A DNA stretch of 64,000 nucleotides from Roseiarcus sp963741405 (GCA_963741405.1 CAVUHX010000039.1:992001-1056000), one strand, 5' to 3'. Numbered from the stretch's first letter, positions 7,289 to 15,987 are shown. A program made the numbers and translations. The notes: generated by a model from the letters alone, not told the origin.

Positions 7289-9007
7289 ATGACGGACATC
7301 GCTTTCTCGAACAGCGCGACGGATAGTGACGAAACCGAAAGCGCACGCCTTTCGACCCGCGTCGCAGCCCTGAGCACGACCGATCGCCGCTTGCTGCTCT
7401 CGTTCATCGTCGCCTCGCTCCTGCCACTGGCGCTCGGTCTGGCCTTTGGCCTACTGACCGCGCTTGCCCGTGGCGGCCTCATCGGCTTCGACCCCGAGAC
7501 GGGCTATCGAATTTTGACCCTCCACGGCACGTCGGCCTTCTTCTGGTGGCTCTATCTGGCGCAGGTGGCGCTCATGATCGGCTTTGCGGCTGGCGAAAGC
7601 TCTGATGGCCTCAAAGCGCGTCCTCTCATCTATATGGGCCTCGCTGTCCTGATCGTCGGCCTCCTCGTGTCTGAGGGAACGGCTCTCACCAAGACGCCGC
7701 TCCTGTACGACGCCAACCCCGCGCTGGGACAAGACGATCCCGCTGCGGTCGCTGGCATGGCGGGAGGCTACCTGCTCCTCGGCCTTGGTCTCGTCCTGAC
7801 CAGTCTTGCAGCGATCGACACTGTGATTGGCTCCCGGAACGAGACAACGGGCGCAATGTCGGCAATGGCGTTCGGGGTTCTCGCCTGGGCGGGATTCCTG
7901 ATCGTGTCGGCGATCGCCGCCGTCAACGCCTTCCTGCCGAACTTGCTGTGGGCGTACGGACTGGCCCCTTTCCCCGCCTCGGCGGCGACTGAGTGGCATA
8001 TCCTCTTCCACAATCTGCACTATTTGCCGCTGATGGCGACCGTGCTGACGTGGTACGCCCTGACCAACGAAACGACTGGAACGACATCCGCCTTTGGATC
8101 GGGCTTTTCGAAGTTGGTCTTTGCCTCGTATCTCGTCTTCGTGCCGCCGACCTCCCTCTATCATATGTTCCTGGAGCCCGATCTCGCGGAGAGCGTGCGA
8201 GTGGTGGGCTCCTTGCTGTCCCTGTTCGTCTCCGTACCAACGCTGATCGCGTTTCTGATCATCGTCTCCTCGCTCGAACTGTCGACACGCGCCAAAGGCG
8301 CGCCGGCGACGCTTTTCGGATGGATTGGTCGTCTGCCCTGGAGCAATCCCGCCTTTGCGGCGATGGGCGTCGCGATCGTTTCGACTCTTATCGGTCTCGT
8401 GTTCGCCTTCGTCCTGATCCAGGAGAAGTTCGCGCCGTTAATCAGCGACACGGTCTTTGTGCCCGGCTACTTTCATTTCTTCGCCGTAGGGGCTGTTACA
8501 GAAACCTTCCTCGCCGGCTTTCTCGTGCTCATTCCCGCCCTGACAAGCCGCCAGGTCTGGCGTCCGCGCGTGATGGCGGCTATGCCTTGGTTTATCTTTG
8601 CCGGGCTCCTCGTTTTCGGCGCAAGCGGCATGCTGGCGGGCTTCGAAGGCGCGCCACGCCGAACCTTCGACATTTCTTATGACGGTCAGGCGCCTGGAGG
8701 CTGGCAGTTCTTGATGCGCGGGCTGGCTGTCGGCGGTACAATCTTTGCGGTCGGATTGGCGATCGAGTTCTATGGGGTCGCGCGAACCTTGATCGGTCCG
8801 GCGGCCGGTCGCGGGGTCGCCCCCATTCCGACTTCCTCGCTCGCCCCGAGCAGAGAACAGGCGGACGCTTCTTCAACGGCGGCGGCGTGGACCGGTCCGA
8901 TTGCGGTCGTCGCTGTGGTTCTGCTCATGACGGTCGCGACGATCGGCGCGTTCGAACTCATGCATTCACTGCCGATCGTGGCGGTCGGCGGACATTCCGG
9001 GCATTAG
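7289..9007 (+). CDS. Heme-copper oxidase subunit I-like protein with altered active site
   Basis: A 572-residue polytopic protein of about 12-13 membrane helices, most like B-type (ba3) oxidase subunit I. Aligned by motif, low-spin heme ligands are kept (H79 in TLHGTSAF; H396 in VPGYFHFF), as are one CuB histidine and the +4 tyrosine (H241 and Y245 in FHNLHY). The usual His-His pair on helix VII is Tyr-His (Y291-H292 in TSLYHMF), and the proximal ligand of the high-spin heme in the HFH motif is tyrosine (Y394). Both changes are clear in the DNA. The protein sits between the CuA subunit and small membrane proteins and cytochromes, so an electron-transfer complex is likely, but normal oxygen reduction is doubtful. 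A good Shine-Dalgarno (GGAGGG) precedes the ATG. Confidence 0.8.
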   Translation: MTDIAFSNSATDSDETESARLSTRVAALSTTDRRLLLSFIVASLLPLALGLAFGLLTALARGGLIGFDPETGYRILTLHGTSAFFWWLYLAQVALMIGFAAGESSDGLKARPLIYMGLAVLIVGLLVSEGTALTKTPLLYDANPALGQDDPAAVAGMAGGYLLLGLGLVLTSLAAIDTVIGSRNETTGAMSAMAFGVLAWAGFLIVSAIAAVNAFLPNLLWAYGLAPFPASAATEWHILFHNLHYLPLMATVLTWYALTNETTGTTSAFGSGFSKLVFASYLVFVPPTSLYHMFLEPDLAESVRVVGSLLSLFVSVPTLIAFLIIVSSLELSTRAKGAPATLFGWIGRLPWSNPAFAAMGVAIVSTLIGLVFAFVLIQEKFAPLISDTVFVPGYFHFFAVGAVTETFLAGFLVLIPALTSRQVWRPRVMAAMPWFIFAGLLVFGASGMLAGFEGAPRRTFDISYDGQAPGGWQFLMRGLAVGGTIFAVGLAIEFYGVARTLIGPAAGRGVAPIPTSSLAPSREQADASSTAAAWTGPIAVVAVVLLMTVATIGAFELMHSLPIVAVGGHSGH

Positions 9008-9061
9008 CGCAGGCGTCTCCGAGAAATGAAATCCGCGGGAAAGGTCCAAGAGGAGGTCCCA

Positions 9062-9244
9062 ATGAATGCTCGCTTTCTCTCCCTAGAGGGGGGTCTCATT
9101 CTTTCCGTCGCCTTGACCTGGGCGATCCTCGCGGCGGTCTACTACTTTTCGCCAGCCCTTGGCATGCCCGGCTACGTCCGAGTGTGGGGCGCGGGAGCGT
9201 TCGTGTTCCTCGCACTCGCGATATCGCTGATGCGGCGCCGTTAG
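9062..9244 (+). CDS. Small membrane protein
   Basis: A 60-residue protein with two membrane segments (about residues 9-27 and 37-56), ending RRR. ATG 9062 follows the strong ribosome site GAGGAGG and is preferred to the upstream ATG at 9026. Single- or two-helix small proteins of this kind are common accessory subunits of oxidase complexes. No family was recognised, so its role rests on its place 54 bases after subunit I. Confidence 0.6.
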   Translation: MNARFLSLEGGLILSVALTWAILAAVYYFSPALGMPGYVRVWGAGAFVFLALAISLMRRR

Positions 9245-9260
9245 GAAACGCAGGAGCATC

Positions 9261-9476
9261 ATGCACGGCTACTGGCAATACGATTTTGGAGGCCATTGGA
9301 TGTTCTTCGGGCTCGGTCCTCTCGTCCTCGCGGCGATCGTCGTCGCCGTCGGGTATCTCGTCCTGAGCGGCAGGCCAGAGCGGCCGGAAACCGCGCGCGA
9401 CATTCTCGAACGACGCTACGCGAACGGCGAGATCACCAAGGAACAATTCGAGCAGATGAAACGCGATCTCTCGTGA
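9261..9476 (+). CDS. SHOCT-domain small membrane protein
   Basis: A 71-residue protein: one membrane helix at about 15-36 (FFGLGPLVLAAIVVAVGYLV), then a cytoplasmic SHOCT motif (ETARDILERRYANGEITKEQ, followed by FEQMKRDL). SHOCT modules are short C-terminal helices that assist oligomer formation in membrane proteins. It lies 16 bases after the previous small membrane gene in the same cluster. Specific function is unknown. Confidence 0.75.
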   Translation: MHGYWQYDFGGHWMFFGLGPLVLAAIVVAVGYLVLSGRPERPETARDILERRYANGEITKEQFEQMKRDLS

Positions 9477-9573
9477 GCCACGGCAGGCCGGGTCGGAGCG
9501 CAGAAACCGCCGTCGCCCGATCTTGGCCCGCCGCCTCCGGCGTCAAACGTTCACAAAGGCAGGAGAGCAGACG

Positions 9574-10104
9574 ATGCGAACCTCTGTCACTATCCCAGTC
9601 ATCACCCTCGGCCTCGCGGTCGGAGCGATCGGCATGGCCGCGGCGCAGATGATGGGCCCGCCGCCCTGGAGCCATTGGGGCGGCATGGGACCCTGGCACA
9701 TGGGCCGCGGGCCGATGGGACCGGCGCCGCGACACCACGTAGCGATGATGTCGGGCATTCCCGAGCCATACCGTTCGATGACGAACTCGCTGCCGCGCAC
9801 GCAGGCGACGGTGGAGCGCGGCGCCGCTGTCTATCAGCAGAACTGTGCTGCGTGTCACGGCGCGACCGGCCGCGGCGACGGCCCGAACGCGAAGGACCTC
9901 TCGCCGCGGCCGGCCGATCTCGCCTGGCTGTCGCGCATGCGCATGGCGCAATGGGACCCATTCATGTACTGGACGGTCGCGGAAGGCGGCGCGCCGCTCG
10001 GCACGGCCATGCCGGCCTTCAAGGATGTCCTGTCCAAGGACGACATCTGGTCGGTCGTGGCGTATATTCAGGCGCACCTTCCGCAGGGTCCCGGAAACAA
10101 GTGA
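9574..10104 (+). CDS. Periplasmic class I cytochrome c
   Basis: A 176-residue protein with an N-terminal signal peptide (VTIPVITLGLAVGAIGMAAA), then a Met/Gly/Trp/His-rich linker to about residue 62 and a single cytochrome c domain. The heme site is C91-A-A-C94-H95 and the distal Met is probably M146 in GTAMPAFKD. ATG 9574 was chosen for the AGGAG ribosome site and the signal peptide. It is likely the soluble or tethered electron donor to the CuA protein encoded upstream, or its acceptor. The linker is similar in composition to the His/Met-rich insert of the CuA protein. Confidence 0.85.
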   Translation: MRTSVTIPVITLGLAVGAIGMAAAQMMGPPPWSHWGGMGPWHMGRGPMGPAPRHHVAMMSGIPEPYRSMTNSLPRTQATVERGAAVYQQNCAACHGATGRGDGPNAKDLSPRPADLAWLSRMRMAQWDPFMYWTVAEGGAPLGTAMPAFKDVLSKDDIWSVVAYIQAHLPQGPGNK

Positions 10105-10254
10105 CGCCAGGCGATTCCGGAGCCCCAACAGGTTCAGTTGATCCGCGCTCGCGGGTGGCCGTCATCCGTTTCGTTACGTAGGCCCGCCTCGGCCGGACAC
10201 CCCCGGCGAGGATGGAGGCGCGATCCAATCGTTCAAGATAGCGGAGAAATAAAG

Positions 10255-10728
10255 ATGCGTAGAGGGGTCATGGCGGTTTCGGGCGCGCTGGCGCTGGCGG
10301 CGCTACCCGCGGCGATTCTTGCGGCTCAGATGGATCCGGGGCCAAAGCCGGCGCCGCAGCCCACCGACGGGCGCACGCCCATCGTCGTCACGGAAGGGAC
10401 GCGCATTTTTGTGCTCGCCGAGATGCGCTCGATGCTCGCCGCCGCACAGGGTGTGGCGGAGGCGATTGGCAAGCGCGATCCGAACGCCGTCGCCAAGGCG
10501 GCCATGACTTCCGGGCTGAAGGCGTTTCAGGGCATGCCCAAGCAGGTGATGATGGAGTTGCCCCCGGACTTTCGTTCGTTGGGCATGGAAGCGCACAAGG
10601 CCTTCGACCAAGTGGCCGAAGCCGCGAACGCCGGCGCCGCCCCCGAGGTCGTGAGCGCAAGACTTGGCGAGGCGATGCAGTTCTGCGTCGCCTGCCATGA
10701 GTCGTTCCGCTTCGTCGGCAAGCCATGA
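10255..10728 (+). CDS. Cytochrome c'-like (class II) exported cytochrome
   Basis: A 157-residue exported protein: signal peptide to about residue 24, then a mostly helical body ending with the heme site C144-V-A-C147-H148 ten residues before the C-terminus. A C-terminal CxxCH in a four-helix body is the class II cytochrome c arrangement (c' or c556). Class II proteins bind NO or act in electron transfer. It is the last gene of the oxidase-like cluster, 150 bases after the class I cytochrome. ATG 10255 has the ribosome site GCGGAG. The fold assignment is from motif position and composition only. Confidence 0.72.
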   Translation: MRRGVMAVSGALALAALPAAILAAQMDPGPKPAPQPTDGRTPIVVTEGTRIFVLAEMRSMLAAAQGVAEAIGKRDPNAVAKAAMTSGLKAFQGMPKQVMMELPPDFRSLGMEAHKAFDQVAEAANAGAAPEVVSARLGEAMQFCVACHESFRFVGKP

Positions 10729-11108
10729 CGGGCGAAGGACGCCGCGCAGTGCGTGACGCAGTTCGAGCGCCGCTCGGCCTGACACAAGGCGCGTGCGACG
10801 CGATTTCGAGGATAGAGGCGCGACGCCGCCTTTCCGAGCCGGCGCCGGTGGTCGGCCTCTACGCGAACGCCCTCGAACTAAAGAGATGCTGATCGTACTC
10901 CCGACGCCGTATCACATCAAAGCGCATGGACATAAGCCGGTTCGGCTGCCAACGCGCGTGCTGCCGGTGCGTCGCGCGGAGCCGCGAACCGGGATGAAGT
11001 TCCGCAATTGGCGCCCTCCTGCCGGCCAGGAGCCGACCGGGAAGGCAGCAAAGGTGCGCAATCCGCCCCTTCATCAGTGGGGCATGACCATTTCCACGTA
11101 GAGCGCGA
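10729..11108. other. Gene-free interval
   Basis: No supported gene on either strand. Long open frames here (for example the minus-strand frame from 11803) have no coherent family signal. The interval leads into two gene relics and looks like decayed DNA. Confidence 0.4.
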
Positions 11109-11215
11109 AGGACATCCACGGCGCGTTCAAGGCCAATGTCGCCCGCTGCCGGCCGAATGTCGACATCGAAACGGTCGCCAACGGCGACACCTGGCTCGAA
11201 GCAGAGATTCTGCTG
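11109..11215 (+). pseudogene. Relic of a sohB 3' segment
   Basis: The plus strand reads IHGAFKANVARCRPNVDIET then VANGDTWLEAEIL, a diverged copy of the 3' part of the SohB gene at about 5325-5425 (THGAFKAHVARCRPTVDIET, IANGDTWLAAESL). Roughly nine bases in ten agree by eye. There is no start, no catalytic serine and no continuation, so this is a fragment. It might derive from a second sohB gene, not from a copy of the one upstream. Confidence 0.75.
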
Positions 11216-11230
11216 GCTCCCGGCAACTTC

Positions 11231-11565
11231 GAATCGCCATATGGCGACCTTGTCGCCAGGTTTAACGCCGACGCGCCTGGCCGCCTCGGTGGCGAGCCCG
11301 AAGCCTGCGGGATAGGGGTGCGCGGCGACGTAGCCCAGACCCTGTGCGGAATGCTTCTTTTCGGCATCCGGCAAGCCCATGTCCATCGATGTGACGATCG
11401 TCCCCTGGGCGAAAGCCTTGTCGATGAGCGGTCGGTCGCCACGTCGCCGGGATAGCCGGGGTAGGCGACGGCGTCGAGCTTGGCCTCGATCGCCTGCTGA
11501 AGCAGTGACGCGATCGAGCCGAAGTCCCAATCTACAAGGCGCCCATAGGTCACCATCGCGCGCCA
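11231..11565 (-). pseudogene. Relic of a sugar-type periplasmic binding protein
   Basis: On the minus strand two frames together give LVDWDFGSIASLLQQAIEAK, LDAVAYPGYPGD, then FAQGTIVTSMDMGLPDAEKK, GLGYVAAHPYPAGFGLATEA and GVKPGDKVAIW. This is the first lobe of a type 1 periplasmic binding protein of an ABC sugar transporter. The frame shifts near 11430, and both the signal peptide and the C-terminal lobe are missing. It runs into the sohB relic on the opposite strand. Non-functional remnant. Confidence 0.7.
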
Positions 11566-11650
11566 AACCCTCCCCATTTTTGTCGATTGCCCCCACCGAA
11601 TCGCAATAGCACATTGGCGAATGAGCTCCCTGCCGCAAGGAGGCGCGCGA

Positions 11651-11875
11651 ATGTGGGATCTGGCGCTCGCACTGAAGGACTTGCGCGACGACCTCGCCGA
11701 GACCCAGCGCAAAATCTCCGTCCTCGAGCAAATTGGCCGAGAGCTGATGGCGATCGTCGACCGCTCCAGCGAACCGGAGATCGACCCGCTGTTCCATCGG
11801 CATCTCGATGAAGTCGCCGGGCGGATGGCGATGGCGCTCGCCCGACCGACGTCGATCGCGGAGATGATGGAGTAG
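11651..11875 (+). CDS. Small hypothetical protein with predicted coiled coil
   Basis: A 74-residue soluble protein (DLALALKDLRDDLAETQRKI at its start) with heptad-like spacing in the first 35 residues. ATG 11651 is preferred over 11621 because the ribosome site AAGGAGG stands just before it. No family recognised. It ends 40 bases before a membrane-protein gene on the same strand. Confidence 0.55.
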   Translation: MWDLALALKDLRDDLAETQRKISVLEQIGRELMAIVDRSSEPEIDPLFHRHLDEVAGRMAMALARPTSIAEMME

Positions 11876-11916
11876 CGCCCGGCCAGACGATCCGGATTTG
11901 CGCTGGCGGGCTCCTC

Positions 11917-12426
11917 GTGGCGTATGGGGTGTTCAAGCTCGTCGATCGACGCCATCCGCACGCCCTCGCCCGCGTCGGGCCGAAGAGCCTGAACCCGTGG
12001 TCGTTCCTCAACGCCACGGCGCATGGCGCTGGCCTCATGCTCCTGCCGCTCGCCCTCGGCCTCTGCGCCGGTGATTCGCAGGGTTCGGCGCCGATCGGGA
12101 AAGGGCGCGAGGCGATGTCGGATCTGATGCGCTCGGGCCTCGCGACGTCGCTTGCGGTCGCCGCAGTCCATACGATCACGATGGTCCTCGCCGCCGGCTT
12201 CATTGCGTGGATCGTCTATCGATGGGTGGAGCTCAAACTCATCAGCAGCGCCTGGCTCAATCTCGACGGCGTCTGGGCGGCGAGCCTCGTCCTGACCGGC
12301 GCCGTCAGCGGATCGCCCGAGTGGCTGACGGACCTGACGACGCGTTTTCGAGCGGCGCAGGCTCGGCCTCCCGCACACCCTCAGCGCTGCCCGGCTGAAG
12401 CAAGGCATAAGATAGCGGCCTTGTGA
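11917..12426 (+). CDS. Multi-helix membrane protein, probably N-terminally truncated
   Basis: About 169 residues with three to four membrane segments (NATAHGAGLMLLPLALGLC, then SLAVAAVHTITMVLAAGFIA and VWAASLVLTGAV). It resembles a family of conserved membrane proteins of unknown function in proteobacteria and actinobacteria. The only start is GTG 11917, which falls inside what looks like the end of a first helix (GGLLVAYGVFKLVDRRHPH), and the frame continues upstream without a start. The gene may have lost its 5' end. Function unknown. Confidence 0.5.
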   Translation: MAYGVFKLVDRRHPHALARVGPKSLNPWSFLNATAHGAGLMLLPLALGLCAGDSQGSAPIGKGREAMSDLMRSGLATSLAVAAVHTITMVLAAGFIAWIVYRWVELKLISSAWLNLDGVWAASLVLTGAVSGSPEWLTDLTTRFRAAQARPPAHPQRCPAEARHKIAAL

Positions 12427-12601
12427 CCTTCGTGCAGCCCTGGGTGGTCTTCGTGTTGAAAAATCAAACACGAAGAACCCGAAGCTTTGCATGAAGGACA
12501 CGAGTGAAGGGCCCCGCGCTTTTGGATCCCATGGCTGTCCAAGTATGATAGCCACGTCGGATATCCGAGACGTCGGATTTTTGCGGACGGGAGCGAGGGC
12601 C

Positions 12602-12937
12602 ATGAATCGCGAGGACAGAAAGGCGGCGATCGCCGCCTACAAGGAACGCAAGGCGGACGCAGGAATCTATGTTGTGCGCTGCGCCGCGTCGGGCGCGTGC
12701 TGGGTCGGCAGCGCGGCGGACCTCCGGACGATCTGGAGCCGGGTCTCCTTCTCGCTGCGTCAGGGCGACGCTCGACACCCGTCCCTGCAGAATGCGTGGC
12801 GCGAACACGGCGCTGGCAGCTTCACGTTCGAAATCGTCGAGCGGGTGGAGGCCGAAGAGCTCGATTTCGGGCGCGACCGCACCCTGCGGGATCGTCGGAA
12901 CCATTGGCGCGGGACGCTCGGAGCCGAGCCGATCTGA
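12602..12937 (+). CDS. GIY-YIG nuclease-family protein
   Basis: A 111-residue protein. Residues 17-62 (GIYVVRCAASGACWVGSAAD, later HPSLQNAWREHG) match the small stand-alone GIY-YIG-like proteins of alphaproteobacteria. Here the second motif is degenerate (WVG in place of YIG). Full GIY-YIG enzymes cut DNA; whether this one is active is uncertain. ATG 12602 follows GGGAGCGAGG. It has no operon partner and lies next to an insertion sequence. Confidence 0.75.
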   Translation: MNREDRKAAIAAYKERKADAGIYVVRCAASGACWVGSAADLRTIWSRVSFSLRQGDARHPSLQNAWREHGAGSFTFEIVERVEAEELDFGRDRTLRDRRNHWRGTLGAEPI

Positions 12938-12994
12938 ACGATTTGCTCCGGCGTCTCCCCGCGCCGGCCCATCAGGGGAATCGGGTGAACATCT

Positions 12995-14140
12995 TTAACG
13001 GGTGATCAGGCTGGCGAGGAAGTCGTCATCCCACCCTGCGGTCTTTCGCTTGAGGCGCAGGGAAGCCTTTCCGGGGGCCAATCGGATCAGGTTCTGCGCC
13101 ATGTGCTTGATCGTACAGAAGTTGGCGGGCGCGTGATCGGTTCGCACGCGAGACTCATCGTCGCGGAACACCATATCCAACACCCAGTGCAGGCTGTTCT
13201 CGATCGCCCAGTGGCTGCGTACGATCGGCCCCATCATGCACGCCATCAGCGCCAGGGAGGTCAGGTAGAAGCGAGTTTCCCGCTCGATCTTGTCGCCGGT
13301 TTCCCGCTGGCTTTCGACCACCACCACGGCCTTCAATCCGGGCCAGTCGTGGCGCTTCTGCAGCCAGCCGATGTCGTGAATGACGGTCGTGGTCCTGGTC
13401 TCGATGCGGCCATGGTCGCCATCCACCGTTTGGTCGCGACTGATCGTTGTGTCCGGGAAGCCAGCGGCTTTCTGCTCGGCCACGAACAGCTCCACGTCCT
13501 CGCGCAGCGACCCCTGGTTGCCCTTCAGCGCCAGCACATAGTCGGCCTTCTTCTCCACCACTTTCTGAGCGATGTCGCGCTGACACCCCATGGCGTCGAT
13601 GGTGATGATCGCCCCCTCGATGACCAGCAGATCCAGCAGTTTGGGGATGGCGACGATTTCGTTGGACTTCTCCGCCACCTTGACCTGGCCGAGCACCAGG
13701 CGCTGGCGTGCCGCGAAGGCGGAAACCATGTGGATGGGCGCCTGTCCCTTCCGCTTCTGGCCGGACCGACGGGCGGTCTTGCCATCGATGGCGATCACCC
13801 CCTCAGGGGTTCCGGTCAGCGCGGCTACCCAGGCGACGAAGCAGCGCTGGAACTGCTCGTGGTCCAGCACGGCGAGGATATCGCCAAGATGGTCGTGCGC
13901 CGGCGTGCCGTTGGCGAAGGGACGGAAGCGGCGCAGCAGGTCCAGCTTCTTGCGGCCGAACAGGGCGATGTCGGTGATGGTCTCCGCGCCGGCCAAGACG
14001 GCGATCAGGCAGAGAAGCAGGATCTCTTCCAGTGGGTAGTCCACCTTCCCTTGCTGGCGGGGATCTTTCAGATCATTGAAATGTCTCAAGAAGACGACGG
14101 TTTCGTCGAACCCCGTCCAGTCCGCTGCCGTTTCCGCCAT
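12995..14140 (-). CDS. ISAs1-family transposase
   Basis: A full-length (381-residue) ISAs1 transposase. The N-terminal part (FNDLKDPRQQGKVDYPLEEI) is the DDE_Tnp_1-associated domain. The DDE core shows VIAIDGKTARRS, IITIDAMGCQ and the C-terminal IENSLHWVLDMVFRDDESR, which carry the expected acidic residues. It looks intact and could be active. ATG 14140 was chosen over the ATG at 14155 because the family starts at MAET. I could not settle terminal repeats or a target duplication, so element ends are not given. Confidence 0.9.
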   Translation of the reverse strand: MAETAADWTGFDETVVFLRHFNDLKDPRQQGKVDYPLEEILLLCLIAVLAGAETITDIALFGRKKLDLLRRFRPFANGTPAHDHLGDILAVLDHEQFQRCFVAWVAALTGTPEGVIAIDGKTARRSGQKRKGQAPIHMVSAFAARQRLVLGQVKVAEKSNEIVAIPKLLDLLVIEGAIITIDAMGCQRDIAQKVVEKKADYVLALKGNQGSLREDVELFVAEQKAAGFPDTTISRDQTVDGDHGRIETRTTTVIHDIGWLQKRHDWPGLKAVVVVESQRETGDKIERETRFYLTSLALMACMMGPIVRSHWAIENSLHWVLDMVFRDDESRVRTDHAPANFCTIKHMAQNLIRLAPGKASLRLKRKTAGWDDDFLASLITR

Positions 14141-14315
14141 AGCTCGCCCCCGCATGCGAATCGAGGGTCGTCATGGATTCAGCACTTTCGCGATTTGTCA
14201 CCTACCTTCTTCACCCGATTACCCTGGCCGGCCCATCCTTCGGCATTGCCACCCCTGCCCGCCCCTGATATTCCCCGCGGCCAAATTCCTCCCTTCCATT
14301 TCCAAGGACACCCGA

Positions 14316-15971
14316 ATGGCCGCGCGCCAGTTCATCTATCACATGCAGGGCCTGACCAAGACCTGGCCGGGCGGCAAGAAGGTTCTGGAGAACATCAATC
14401 TCTCCTTCTATCCGGACGCCAAGATCGGCGTGCTCGGGGTCAACGGCTCGGGCAAGTCGACGCTGCTGCGCATCATGGGCGGCCTCGACACCGAATTCGT
14501 CGGCGAGGGCTTTGTCGCCGAGGGCGCAAAGGTGGGCTACCTGCCGCAGGAGCCCCATCTCGACCCGTCGCTCGACGTGCGGGGCAACGCCATGCTCGGG
14601 GTCAGGGAAAAGCAGGCGATCCTCGACCGCTACAACGAGCTCGCCATGAATTATTCCGACGAGACGGCGGACGAGATGACCCGCCTGCAGGACGAGATCG
14701 AGCACAAGGGCCTGTGGGACCTCGACAGCCAGGTGGAGCAGGCGATGGACGCGCTCGGCTGCCCGCCCGACGATTCCGACGTGACCACGCTCTCGGGCGG
14801 CGAGCGGCGCCGCGTCGCGCTCTGCCGGCTCCTGCTCGAGAAGCCGGAGCTGCTGCTGCTCGACGAGCCGACCAACCATCTCGACGCCGAGACAGTCAAC
14901 TGGCTCGAAGGGCATTTGCGCGCCTATCCGGGCGCGATCCTGATCGTCACCCACGACCGCTACTTCCTCGACAACGTGACCGGCTGGATTCTCGAGCTCG
15001 ATCGCGGCCGCGGCATCCCGTACGAGGGCAATTACTCGTCGTGGCTGAAGCAGAAGCAGAAGCGGCTCGAGCAGGAAGGCCGCGAGGACGCCGCCCGCCA
15101 GCGGGCGCTGGCCGAGGAAAGCGAGTGGATCGCGGCCTCGCCCAAGGCTCGCCAGGCCAAATCGAAGGCGCGCATCCAAGCCTATGACGAGTTGGTCAAG
15201 AAGCAAAGCGAGAAGGCGCCGACCACCGCGCAGATCATCATTCCGGTGGCCGAGCGGCTGGGCCAGAACGTCATCGACTTCGACAGCCTGTCGAAGGGTT
15301 ACGGCGACCGGCTGCTGATCGACAAGCTCTCGTTCAAGCTGCCGCCCGGCGGCATCGTCGGGGTGATCGGCGCGAACGGCGCCGGCAAGACCACGCTCTT
15401 CCGCATGATCACCGGTCAGGAGAAGCCGGATTCGGGCGCGATCCGGATCGGCGAATCCGTCCAGCTTGGCTATGTCGACCAGTCGCGCGACGCGCTCGAC
15501 GCCAAGAAGACCGTGTGGGAGGAAATCTCCGGCGGCAACGACATCATCACCCTCGCCAAGCGCGAGATGAACTCGCGGGCCTATTGCGGCGCCTTCAACT
15601 TCAAGGGCGCCGACCAGCAGAAGAAGGTCGGCATGCTGTCGGGCGGCGAGCGCAACCGCGTGCATCTCGCGAAAATGCTGAAGAGCGGGGCTAACCTACT
15701 GCTGCTCGACGAGCCGACCAACGACCTCGACGTCGACACGCTCCGCGCGCTCGAAGAGGCCCTGCTCGACTTCGCCGGCTGCGCCATGATCATCAGCCAC
15801 GACCGCTTCTTCCTCGACCGCATCGCCACCCACATGCTGGCCTTCGAAGGCGACAGCCATGTCGAATGGTTCGAGGGCAACTTCGCGGACTACGAGGAAG
15901 ACAAGAAACGGCGGCTCGGGATCGACAGCGTCATCCCGCACCGGCTGAAGTATAAGAAGTTTTCGAGGTAA
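14316..15971 (+). CDS. ettA: Energy-dependent translational throttle protein EttA (ABC-F)
   Basis: A 551-residue ABC-F protein with two ATPase domains. Walker A motifs are GVNGSGKST and GANGAGKTT, signature motifs LSGGERRRVALCR and LSGGERNRVHLAK, and Walker B segments LLLLDEPTNHLD and LLLLDEPTNDLD. Between them is the charged P-site tRNA-interaction linker (QKQKRLEQEGRED, SPKARQAKSKARIQAYDEL). It binds the ribosome E site and gates the first elongation step according to ADP/ATP ratio. ATG 14316 follows AAGGA. The ISAs1 element ends about 175 bases upstream, so the native promoter may be partly displaced. Confidence 0.95.
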   Translation: MAARQFIYHMQGLTKTWPGGKKVLENINLSFYPDAKIGVLGVNGSGKSTLLRIMGGLDTEFVGEGFVAEGAKVGYLPQEPHLDPSLDVRGNAMLGVREKQAILDRYNELAMNYSDETADEMTRLQDEIEHKGLWDLDSQVEQAMDALGCPPDDSDVTTLSGGERRRVALCRLLLEKPELLLLDEPTNHLDAETVNWLEGHLRAYPGAILIVTHDRYFLDNVTGWILELDRGRGIPYEGNYSSWLKQKQKRLEQEGREDAARQRALAEESEWIAASPKARQAKSKARIQAYDELVKKQSEKAPTTAQIIIPVAERLGQNVIDFDSLSKGYGDRLLIDKLSFKLPPGGIVGVIGANGAGKTTLFRMITGQEKPDSGAIRIGESVQLGYVDQSRDALDAKKTVWEEISGGNDIITLAKREMNSRAYCGAFNFKGADQQKKVGMLSGGERNRVHLAKMLKSGANLLLLDEPTNDLDVDTLRALEEALLDFAGCAMIISHDRFFLDRIATHMLAFEGDSHVEWFEGNFADYEEDKKRRLGIDSVIPHRLKYKKFSR

Positions 15972-15987
15972 GGAACTTCACGCCACT

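Noticed and set aside
12938..14190. Terminal inverted repeats of the ISAs1 element
   Set aside because: GAATCGGGTGAACATC on the left and GAATCCATGACGACC (reversed right side) agree only loosely, and no target duplication was found, so ends were not assigned.
13103..15187. 694-codon open frame on the plus strand
   Set aside because: Lies opposite the ISAs1 transposase and in a shifted frame of ettA; no family signal, and both real genes fully explain the region.
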